This document shows positions 1 to 6,369 of a DNA stretch of 13,073 nt, in pieces (positions within the stretch are counted from its first letter, which is position 1; the number at the start of each line of letters is the position of its first letter). This DNA is from Flavobacteriales bacterium (GTDB lineage: Bacteria > Bacteroidota > Bacteroidia > NS11-12g > UBA955): positions 1-13,073 of the forward strand of contig CANHXF010000020.1 in the NCBI GenBank assembly GCA_947464515.1, read 5' to 3'. The position numbers and the translations under genes are program-made. A model generated the notes under the pieces. It did no database searches, had not been told where the DNA came from, and saw nothing but the letters and a program-made list of their open reading frames with translations.

Positions 1-497
1 ATCCATGCCAGAATGATGTGCGATAAATGGGCGGTGTGGCGCGTGAGGAGTAATACAGTTAGTGTGATGAACAGAAATCCAAACGTTAGTGTGGTATATA
101 AGTGACTCGGGTTAATTGCCATTGCAATGAGGCTCATAGCCATTAGTGAAATCACTATGGGTTTGAGCGCTTTGTTGAACGAGAAGCTCGGTAGATAGGC
201 CTTGAGGCAGGCATAAATGAAAAGGCATGCATAGGGGATGATAATGAAGAAAATATATTCTTCTAGTGGGAGATTGGCAAACCATTTTCCGTAAAGGAAC
301 TGAGGATTGAATAACCATACGTTTATTTTGGTAAACCAGATATCCCATACAATATATATGGTGCTCGTTGTAAGCATCGCTAAGGTGAACTGTTTCCAGT
401 TCTTGTAGAATGCTACTTTTTTGTCGAATGATAGCGCTAGGGGGCCAGCAATCGTGATGATATTTAAGAATAGGTATGTTAAATGATCTGGTATCAT
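1..497 (-). CDS. Lycopene cyclase domain protein (CrtYcd/CarR type), 3' end outside window
   Basis: About 165 codons are visible, starting at the ATG at 497-495 and running off the left edge. The protein is a hydrophobic multi-span membrane protein. Near residues 46-58 it reads IVWDIWFTKINVW, followed by FNP and then NLPLEEYIFFIIIPYACLF. The PxEE motif and the surrounding FFIxIPxAC pattern are typical of the small membrane lycopene cyclases (CrtYc/CrtYd, CarR), which cyclise the ends of lycopene to beta-rings in carotenoid synthesis. Fused Bacteroidota members are about 230 aa, so roughly the last quarter is missing. The residue after FIY is Ala (FIYACL), where I recall Glu being common. The gene begins 16 bp after the sigma factor stop codon, so the two are probably co-transcribed. 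Family call is confident; exact product (beta-carotene versus another ring pattern) is not determinable. Confidence 0.85.
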   Translation of the reverse strand, partial: MIPDHLTYLFLNIITIAGPLALSFDKKVAFYKNWKQFTLAMLTTSTIYIVWDIWFTKINVWLFNPQFLYGKWFANLPLEEYIFFIIIPYACLFIYACLKAYLPSFSFNKALKPIVISLMAMSLIAMAINPSHLYTTLTFGFLFITLTVLLLTRHTAHLSHIILAW

Positions 498-513
498 GAA
501 GAATACCTCAAAT

Positions 514-1047
514 TTACGCCATTTGTAATCCGTAAACCACTGCATATTCTTTCAGACGCTCGCGAAGTATTCGGCGGGCGACAAAAATGCGGGTTTTTAC
601 TGTGCCAATTGGAATTTGCATCTCTTCGGCAATTTCGTGGTATTTGTAACCTTCGGTATTTAGTTTAAATGTCACTCTTAAGTCGAAGGATAGCTCATCG
701 ATTGCAGCTTCCAAGTCTTGGCGGATAAATTTGGTCTCTGCATCGTTGTCGATTTTGTGTGACGGCAAATCAATAAAATATGAATTGTCTGTGCTGTCCA
801 AGAATGTATTACGCTTCATGTCACGACGGTAGTTGTTGATGAAGCTATTTTTGAGAATGGTATAGAGCCAACCGCGAAGGTTTGTGCCTTCTTGGAATTT
901 ACTCTGATATCTGTAAGCTTTAAGGATTGTGTCTTGCACTAAATCTTTGGTGTCGTCCATGTCGTGGGTGAGCGACAATGCGTAATTTCTTAGCGGAAGC
1001 AATTCCCCTGCTATTTTCTTGTCGAAATCGTTTTGTATAATTCTCAT
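514..1047 (-). CDS. ECF-type sigma-70 family RNA polymerase sigma factor
   Basis: 177 aa, normal for a two-domain ECF sigma factor. Region 2 spans about residues 13-78, with the core-binding helix DDTKDLVQDTILKAY (31-45) and the promoter-melting segment NLRGWLYTILKNSFINNYRR (56-75). Region 4 spans about 119-165, with the helix-turn-helix YHEIAEEMQIPIGTVKTRI (136-154) that would read the -35 element. There is no region 1.1 or 3. It is the first gene of a unit that continues into the lycopene cyclase gene, which suggests it controls, or is controlled with, pigment synthesis; light-linked sigma factors such as Myxococcus CarQ are a precedent. No anti-sigma gene is visible in the window. The start at 1047 gives a normal N-terminus. 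The target regulon is inference. Confidence 0.9.
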   Translation of the reverse strand: MRIIQNDFDKKIAGELLPLRNYALSLTHDMDDTKDLVQDTILKAYRYQSKFQEGTNLRGWLYTILKNSFINNYRRDMKRNTFLDSTDNSYFIDLPSHKIDNDAETKFIRQDLEAAIDELSFDLRVTFKLNTEGYKYHEIAEEMQIPIGTVKTRIFVARRILRERLKEYAVVYGLQMA

Positions 1048-1061
1048 GCGGATATCTTATA

Positions 1062-1092
1062 CAAAGATGGTATTTTGTTTAAGTTTAATCAA
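1062..1092 (-). promoter_or_regulatory. Possible promoter of the sigma factor gene
   Basis: On the minus strand CATCTTTG (1069-1062) differs by one base from the Bacteroidota -7 element TAnnTTTG. A TTG (1092-1090) lies 20 bp upstream. The start codon is 14 nt downstream of the -7 element. The region is AT-rich, so a chance match is possible. Confidence 0.3.
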
Positions 1093-1135
1093 ATTTTATT
1101 GTACAAGAAATGTCGTTATAAAGTTAAACAAAATA
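1071..1135. repeat. Inverted repeat (dyad) upstream of the sigma factor gene
   Basis: TATTTTGTTTAA at 1071-1082 is the exact reverse complement of TTAAACAAAATA at 1124-1135. After one mismatch (1083/1123) four more pairs follow (1084-1087 with 1119-1122), giving 16 of 17 pairs. An 8-bp palindrome, TTGTACAA (1099-1106), lies at the centre within half a base. One arm falls in the spacer of the putative sigma promoter, so the dyad could be an operator. Both arms are AT-rich, which raises the chance of coincidence. Confidence 0.45.
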
Positions 1136-1346
1136 ACGAATTGTTGCTGGGCGTGTTTGTTTAATGCATTGATTGTCAATTATTTACAAGGTATTTCGTC
1201 TTGGTTTGTTGATGTGTTTTGTGGATAAGTTGAACAATTGGTATTCTGTAGGGTTTTGTGATATGGGCTGCTTTAATGTTTTGTTTAGGGATAAATCGGC
1301 TTGTCGATGAGATTTAATAATTGTGAGGATGGTATTGGTTTATCAC

Positions 1347-1387
1347 AAAAAGAGAGAGGGCTCCCAGTGGGAGCCCTCTCTCTTTTT
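1347..1387 (-). terminator. Intrinsic terminator of the atpD-atpC unit
   Basis: A perfect 20-bp inverted repeat with one central base: arm 1347-1366 (AAAAAGAGAGAGGGCTCCCA) pairs with 1368-1387. On the minus strand the GC-rich stem is followed by a run of T, as expected for an intrinsic terminator about 60 bp after the atpC stop. Because the arm begins with A5 and ends with T5, it would also work on the plus strand, but no plus-strand gene leads into it. Confidence 0.9.
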
Positions 1388-1447
1388 ATGATAAAATATG
1401 TTGTTAATCTAACCCGACTCTAATTGTGAGTGGGATATCAAAGGTGA

Positions 1448-1678
1448 TTAAACCAATACAACGACTTTGTTCTTCAGCACTTCAACCAATCCACTTTTGA
1501 CTTCGTAGGTTTCGGTTTGTGTACTGCTTTTGATTTCCACGTTCCCTGATTTCAAGTTTGCAATCATAGGTGCGTGGTTGTCGAGGATCTGAAAGCTTCC
1601 GTTTACACCAGGCAATGTGATTACTTCGGCGTCTCCGCTGAATAAGGTTTTATCTGGTGTTAATACTTCTACAAACAT
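1448..1678 (-). CDS. atpC: F-type ATP synthase epsilon subunit, short form
   Basis: 76 aa. It matches only the N-terminal beta-sandwich of the epsilon subunit: FVEVLTPDKTLFSGDAEVITLPG at the start, then GSFQILDNHAPMIANLKSG (residues 27-45), which contacts gamma and the c-ring. The C-terminal helical domain present in E. coli epsilon (about 135-140 aa in all) is absent. Short epsilon subunits are usual in Bacteroidota, so this is not a truncation by mutation; it implies that the helix-based inhibition of ATP hydrolysis is missing. The gene starts 8 bp after the atpD stop and ends the two-gene unit before the strong terminator at 1347-1387. The rest of the ATP synthase genes are not in the window. 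Confidence 0.95.
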   Translation of the reverse strand: MFVEVLTPDKTLFSGDAEVITLPGVNGSFQILDNHAPMIANLKSGNVEIKSSTQTETYEVKSGLVEVLKNKVVVLV

Positions 1679-1686
1679 ATCTTTAA

Positions 1687-3195
1687 TTATGCGTTGGCTT
1701 CTTCCAATAATTTCTTACCCTTTTCGATAGCATCTTCGATGGTACCTACTAAGTTAAAGGCGGCTTCTGGGTATTCATCCACTTCGCCATTCATGATCAT
1801 GTTAAATGATTTGATGGTCTCTTTGATGTCTACCAATACGCCTGGGATACCCGTAAACTGTTCTGCAACGTGGAAAGGTTGAGACAAGAAACGTTGAACA
1901 CGACGAGCACGGTGAACCACCAATTTATCGTCTTCGCTCAATTCATCCATACCCAAGATGGCAATGATGTCTTGTAATTCCTTATAACGTTGTAGCAACT
2001 CTTTTACGCGTTGAGCACATCCGTAATGTTCTTTACCCAAAACTTCCTCGCTCAAAATACGGCTAGTAGAATCCAAAGGATCCACAGCAGGGTAGATACC
2101 CAATTCCGCAATTTTACGAGACAATACTGTTGTAGCATCTAAGTGGGCGAAAGTTGTCGCTGGCGCTGGATCTGTTAAGTCATCCGCAGGGACGTAAACT
2201 GCTTGAACCGACGTGATTGATCCACGTGTAGTAGAAGTGATACGCTCTTGCATCGCACCCATTTCAGTAGCAAGGGTAGGTTGGTAACCTACGGCGCTAG
2301 GCATACGGCCCAACAACGCTGATACCTCAGAACCTGCTTGTGTGAAACGGAAAATGTTATCGATAAAGAAAAGAATGTCTTTTCCGGCACCGGTACCATC
2401 GCCATCACGGAAATATTCAGCCACTGACAAACCGCTCAATGCAACCCTTGCACGGGCTCCTGGAGGTTCATTCATCTGACCAAATACCAATGTGGCTTGG
2501 CTACTTTTTAAGTCTTCCATATCTACGGTATCCAAATCCCAACCACCGCTTTCCATGCTGTGTTTGAATGCTTCGCCGTATTTAATAACGCCAGATTCAA
2601 TCATCTCGCGCAATAGATCGTTTCCTTCACGGGTTCTTTCACCAACACCGGCGAAAACCGACATACCTGAGTATGCTTTCGCGATATTGTTGATCAATTC
2701 CATGATCAAAACCGTTTTTCCTACACCGGCACCACCGAACAAGCCGATTTTACCTCCTTTAGCGTAGGGCTCAAGCAAATCGATTACTTTGATACCTGTG
2801 TACAGAGGCTCTGCACTGGTGCTCAAATTGTCGAAAGTTGGAGCTGGTTGGTGAATTGCTCTTCCATTTTCTTTAGAAAGAGGCGTCATCCCGTCGATTG
2901 CATCACCTACCACGTTGAGCAATCGGCCACGAATGGCTTCACCCACGGGCATGCGAATCGCATCGCCAGTATCAATCGCGTCAATACCGCGGCGAAGTCC
3001 ATCAGTTCCGTCCATCGCAATGGTACGTACCATGTTTTCGCCTAAGTGCTGTTGTACTTCAAGCACTAGGGATTGACCGTTGTCTTTGGTAACGGTTAAT
3101 GAGTTGTAAATTTTAGGGAGCGTAGATCCGGGTTCGTTGAAACTAACATCGACCACTGGACCAATAATTTGTGAGATTTTTCCTACGTTGGCCAT
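1687..3195 (-). CDS. atpD: F-type ATP synthase beta subunit (catalytic)
   Basis: 502 aa, full length for the family. It is the catalytic subunit of the F1 head, which makes ATP from ADP and phosphate on the inner face of the cytoplasmic membrane. An N-terminal beta-barrel covers about residues 1-80. The P-loop GGAGVGKT is at 154-161, GERTREGND at 185-193 includes the catalytic Glu (E186), the Walker B strand reads LFFIDNIFR, and the family signature PAVDPLDSTSR follows. No key residue is missing. The start at 3195 gives the usual short N-terminus (MANVGKISQIIGPVVDV). It is transcribed with atpC from a near-consensus promoter just upstream, divergent from yidC. Confidence 0.98.
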   Translation of the reverse strand: MANVGKISQIIGPVVDVSFNEPGSTLPKIYNSLTVTKDNGQSLVLEVQQHLGENMVRTIAMDGTDGLRRGIDAIDTGDAIRMPVGEAIRGRLLNVVGDAIDGMTPLSKENGRAIHQPAPTFDNLSTSAEPLYTGIKVIDLLEPYAKGGKIGLFGGAGVGKTVLIMELINNIAKAYSGMSVFAGVGERTREGNDLLREMIESGVIKYGEAFKHSMESGGWDLDTVDMEDLKSSQATLVFGQMNEPPGARARVALSGLSVAEYFRDGDGTGAGKDILFFIDNIFRFTQAGSEVSALLGRMPSAVGYQPTLATEMGAMQERITSTTRGSITSVQAVYVPADDLTDPAPATTFAHLDATTVLSRKIAELGIYPAVDPLDSTSRILSEEVLGKEHYGCAQRVKELLQRYKELQDIIAILGMDELSEDDKLVVHRARRVQRFLSQPFHVAEQFTGIPGVLVDIKETIKSFNMIMNGEVDEYPEAAFNLVGTIEDAIEKGKKLLEEANA

Positions 3196-3212
3196 CGTGA
3201 ATATTCGGTGCG

Positions 3213-3242
3213 CAAAGATAGTAATTCGAAATGCCTATTCAA
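3213..3242 (-). promoter_or_regulatory. Promoter of atpD-atpC
   Basis: On the minus strand TATCTTTG (3220-3213) matches the Bacteroidota -7 element TAnnTTTG fully, with TTG (3242-3240) 19 bp upstream. It is 17 nt before the atpD start codon. Confidence 0.75.
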
Positions 3243-3287
3243 AGGGGTTTTCATCATTATTTATTAGAACTTCAATTTTTTCATAGA

Positions 3288-3315
3288 TTGCCCGCCTTCT
3301 TTTTTTGTAACTTCG
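3288..3315 (+). promoter_or_regulatory. Probable promoter of yidC
   Basis: TAACTTCG (3308-3315) differs by one base from TAnnTTTG. TTG at 3288-3290 lies 17 bp upstream. The yidC start codon follows 12 nt later, in the 132 bp shared with the divergent atpD promoter. Confidence 0.4.
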
Positions 3316-3327
3316 CATCCTTTATTC

Positions 3328-5172
3328 ATGGATCGCAATACAATCACCGGCTTTTCGCTCATTTTCCTAATCTTAATAGGATACTATTGGTACACGGCTC
3401 CCACAGCGGAGGAACAAGCAATTTTTCAACGTCAGCGCGATAGCGTAGCAAGGGTAGAGGCCGCGAAAGTGACTTCTCCAGCGACTGCCAAATCGAATAG
3501 TTCAGCAATTTCAGAAAGCGCATCGCCGGCAAAAGATTCTGCATTATTGAGTACAATCGGAGGATTTGCATCGCAATTGCAAGGCAAACCAGGGTTGGTT
3601 CAGCTGAAAAGCAAGGAATTAAGCATCGATATCCGCACAAAAGGTGGAAATGTTGGTCGCGTAGTACTTAATAATCATCGTCGTTCGGATTCAAGTGTAT
3701 TGGAATTGTTGTCGAATCAAGTGAACGACAACCAATGGGCATTTGAGTTATATACTGCCAATGGTCCTTTAAATAGCGCCGATTTTTATTGGAATGTTGT
3801 TTCTCAAACAGAGACCCAAGTGACATTGCGTTTGGGGGATTCGGCTAGATACATCGACCAGATTTATTCTTTGGCGGCGGATGGTTTTACTGTGAAGCAT
3901 GAATTGAAGCTCAAGGGCATCGATGAAATCGTGAAATCGCGCAATTCGGGTATCAAAATTACTTGGAGAGCTCAGCTGCAGAAGCAGGAGAAGGACATGA
4001 AGTGGGAAACGCAGAATACTACTGTTGTTTACCGATTGCATGGTGAGGATGCTGATAAGTTGGATTTGGCAAGCCCAGCGAGTGAGGAACTGAAGAATAA
4101 TTTGGATTGGTTTGGCTTTAAACAGCAATATTTTTCTGTGATGATGGTTGCCGATTCTGGATTCTCTAGCGATGCGAAAATTGCTTGGAAAGAAACGAAA
4201 GATGCGAACCGGATCAAAGATTTAAACGCTGAAGTATACGTCGATTTCGAACGTCAGCCCCTGAAATCATACGGATTTAGCTACTATTTTGGCCCAAATC
4301 AGTTTTATACGATGAAGGATGCGCAAGTGGGTATGCCAAATGCGGGATTAGAGAGCATCATTCCTTTGGGATGGGGGATCTTTGGTTGGGTGAATCGTTA
4401 TGCTGTAATCCCTGTTTTTCATGCTTTGGATGGTGTGATAGGTAGTATGGGTATTATCATTTTGCTCCTTACGGTTATCATCAAAACAGCCTTGTTGCCA
4501 TTGGTTTACAAGTCGTATATCAGTACAGCCAAAATGCGTATCCTTAAGCCAGAAATTGACGTTATTAAGGAAAAGCACGGAAGCGATATGCAGAAAATGC
4601 AGCAGGAAAATATGGCGTTGTATCGCAAGGCGGGTGTAAGTCCGATGAGTGGTTGCGTTCCAGTTTTGTTGCAGATGCCAATATTATTTGCGATGTTCCA
4701 GTTCTTTCCAAATGCGTTTGAACTTAGACAGAAAGCATTTATGTGGGCTACCGATTTGAGTCAGTACGATGGACCTAATTTGGGATTCACCATTCCTTTC
4801 TATGGTGATCACGTGAGTTTCTTTACTATTTTGATGACCGTTTCTACCTTGATTTATACCCACTTTAACAATCAGTTGTCGGGTGTAACAGGTCAGATGA
4901 AGTATATCGGCTATTTCATGCCCGTGATTTTCTTGGGAGTGTTAAACGATTATGCTGCGGGATTAACGTGGTATTATTTTGTGAGTAACATGATCACGTT
5001 TGGTCAGCAATGGGTTATTCGCAGAACGGTTGACGACACCAAATTGCATGCGCAAATTGCCGAGAATCGCAAAAAACCTGCTACCAAATCCAAGTTCCAG
5101 CAACGTATGGAAGATGCGATGAAGGCGAGTCAGCAGCGTGCAAATTCCGCACCGAAAGGCAAAAAGCGTTAA
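3328..5172 (+). CDS. yidC: Membrane protein insertase YidC
   Basis: 614 aa, the normal size for a Gram-negative YidC. It inserts and folds inner-membrane proteins, alone or with SecYEG. One N-terminal membrane helix (about residues 6-22) is followed by a Ser/Ala-rich linker (about 40-75), a large periplasmic beta-rich domain (about 85-335), then the conserved insertase core from about 345. The core contains a helix ending TVIIKTALLPLVYKSYISTAKM (382-403), the amphipathic cytosolic hairpin (KPEIDVIKEKHGSDMQKMQ) and SGCVPVLLQMPILFAMFQFF. The groove Arg of E. coli (R366) aligns with Lys386, a conservative change that I recall as common in this phylum. The tail is strongly basic (QQRANSAPKGKKR), as expected for ribosome contact. 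The gene diverges from atpD and converges with dprA with a 49 bp gap. Confidence 0.97.
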   Translation: MDRNTITGFSLIFLILIGYYWYTAPTAEEQAIFQRQRDSVARVEAAKVTSPATAKSNSSAISESASPAKDSALLSTIGGFASQLQGKPGLVQLKSKELSIDIRTKGGNVGRVVLNNHRRSDSSVLELLSNQVNDNQWAFELYTANGPLNSADFYWNVVSQTETQVTLRLGDSARYIDQIYSLAADGFTVKHELKLKGIDEIVKSRNSGIKITWRAQLQKQEKDMKWETQNTTVVYRLHGEDADKLDLASPASEELKNNLDWFGFKQQYFSVMMVADSGFSSDAKIAWKETKDANRIKDLNAEVYVDFERQPLKSYGFSYYFGPNQFYTMKDAQVGMPNAGLESIIPLGWGIFGWVNRYAVIPVFHALDGVIGSMGIIILLLTVIIKTALLPLVYKSYISTAKMRILKPEIDVIKEKHGSDMQKMQQENMALYRKAGVSPMSGCVPVLLQMPILFAMFQFFPNAFELRQKAFMWATDLSQYDGPNLGFTIPFYGDHVSFFTILMTVSTLIYTHFNNQLSGVTGQMKYIGYFMPVIFLGVLNDYAAGLTWYYFVSNMITFGQQWVIRRTVDDTKLHAQIAENRKKPATKSKFQQRMEDAMKASQQRANSAPKGKKR

Positions 5173-5221
5173 GTCAACGAATTTCACTAACGATTAAGAT
5201 TGCTAGGATTTAAATTCCTGG

Positions 5222-6352
5222 CTAATTCGGACGGTAGTTATTGCCCCCCGTAGCAGAAATTAACCCCTTTAGTTCTAGGTCGAGCAGTGCCATTGAGATT
5301 TTGCCCGCTGCCCATTGTTGTTTTTCGAGCATTTTATTGGGGTGGTTAATTCCTTCCATCAGCCATTCCATGACTTGTTTTTCTATGGGGTTTAACTGTT
5401 GGAAGAGGTTTAATTGATGATTGTTATTTCCGTTTGAGCGGGGGTTTTTGTTTTCCCAATTCATAGCTTCTCCAATATCCGTGGCGTTTGTGGTGATTTG
5501 GGCCATATTTTTTTGGATGAGAAAATTGCATCCAATGGAGGCAAGGTCTGATGGTCTTCCTGGGACAGCAAATACGTCGCGATTATATCCATGTGCGATG
5601 CTTGCTGTAATCATGGATCCACCTTTGATTCCGCTTTCGGTGACAAGGATCGCATCGCATAGACCGGCAACAATTCGATTTCTTTTGGGGAAATAGTCGG
5701 GGTGCATTTTTGTGCCGACAGGGAATTCGGAGATCAGGCCCCCGCGGCTGGCTAGCATTTGCTGAGCAAATGTCTTGTGGGTCGGGGGGTATATTTTTTC
5801 AAGGCCATGTGCAAGCACTGCCCATGTTTTCTGTCCCGTTTCTAATGCCGTACGATGGGCAATTGCATCTACGCCGTAGGCCATCCCGCTGACAATAATT
5901 GGGTCAAATGCACGAATTTCCTCCACCAATTTCTTGGCTTCGTGGCTGCCATGGGGTGTGGGTTTTCGTGTGCCAATGACGCCCAAAATTCTTGGTGCAT
6001 CCCATTCAATTTCTCCTTTGTAATATAAACACAGCGGCGCGTCGGCCAGTTCTTTCAGGCGGTAGGGGTAGTTTTCTTGGGAAATACTGACAACGGAAAT
6101 TCCCAATGCTATGTGCTGCTTGACATATTCTCGGGCCTCATTGAAATTGGATTTTGCGCTATGAATGATGTTGTAATGGGCTTTTTGGGATACGCCGGGT
6201 ATTTGAAGCAGCGCCGCAGGCGCTGCTTCAAATACCGCCCTCGCCGAGCCAAAATGTTCTATTAATATCCTTCCTAAAACAGGTCCTATGCCGCCACAAA
6301 AACCCAATTCCATCGCAGCGATGGCCTCTTCATTATACCCCAGGGACTCCAT
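5222..6352 (-). CDS. dprA: DNA processing protein DprA (RecA loader for incoming ssDNA)
   Basis: 376 aa, typical of DprA/Smf. DprA binds single-stranded DNA taken up in transformation and loads RecA. Residues 17-62 form a helix-hairpin-helix region (GIGP at 21-24, LLQIPGVSQKA at 48-58). The Rossmann-like domain follows: VIGTRKPTPHG (125-135), SGMAYGVDAIAH (155-166), FPKRNRIVAGL (221-231), KGGSMITA (243-250) and NRDVFAVPG (257-265). A C-terminal winged helix covers about 320-374. All core motifs are intact. An 18-bp-arm perfect inverted repeat lies in codons 39-52 without apparent change in domain length. It starts 17 bp after the lepA stop, so the two are probably co-transcribed. No other competence gene is in the window. 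Confidence 0.96.
   Translation of the reverse strand: MESLGYNEEAIAAMELGFCGGIGPVLGRILIEHFGSARAVFEAAPAALLQIPGVSQKAHYNIIHSAKSNFNEAREYVKQHIALGISVVSISQENYPYRLKELADAPLCLYYKGEIEWDAPRILGVIGTRKPTPHGSHEAKKLVEEIRAFDPIIVSGMAYGVDAIAHRTALETGQKTWAVLAHGLEKIYPPTHKTFAQQMLASRGGLISEFPVGTKMHPDYFPKRNRIVAGLCDAILVTESGIKGGSMITASIAHGYNRDVFAVPGRPSDLASIGCNFLIQKNMAQITTNATDIGEAMNWENKNPRSNGNNNHQLNLFQQLNPIEKQVMEWLMEGINHPNKMLEKQQWAAGKISMALLDLELKGLISATGGNNYRPN
6198..6236. repeat. Perfect inverted repeat inside dprA (18-bp arms, 3-nt loop)
   Basis: GGTATTTGAAGCAGCGCC (6198-6215), loop GCA (6216-6218), then its exact reverse complement (6219-6236). All 18 pairs match; pairing stops at 6197/6237. It encodes residues 39-52 of DprA (AVFEAAPAALLQIP). 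No T-run follows on either strand, so it does not look like an intrinsic terminator. Confidence 0.95.
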
Positions 6353-6369
6353 ACGTCCCCAAAGTTAAA

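Larger units (their letters stand above)
1048..1447. other. 400 bp AT-rich intergenic region
   Basis: This lies between the sigma factor start and the atpC stop. It contains the putative sigma promoter and dyad at its left end and the atp terminator at its right end. Between about 1140 and 1340 I see no convincing gene, tRNA or structured RNA; the only open frame through part of it lacks family features. Confidence 0.6.

Noticed and set aside
112..348. 78-residue minus-strand open frame.
   Set aside because: It is a shifted frame inside the lycopene cyclase gene, whose own frame runs from 497 to the window edge with clear family motifs.
1019..1228. 69-residue plus-strand open frame across the region upstream of the sigma gene.
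   Set aside because: AT-rich, no recognisable family, overlaps the sigma start and its presumed promoter; likely chance.
1448..1678. atpC as a truncated pseudogene because only 76 aa.
   Set aside because: The N-terminal domain is complete, a strong terminator follows, and short epsilon subunits are usual in Bacteroidota.
5173..5221. Possible terminator between convergent yidC and dprA (AGGATTTAAATTCCT).
   Set aside because: Only a weak 4-bp stem with no GC-rich arm or T-run.
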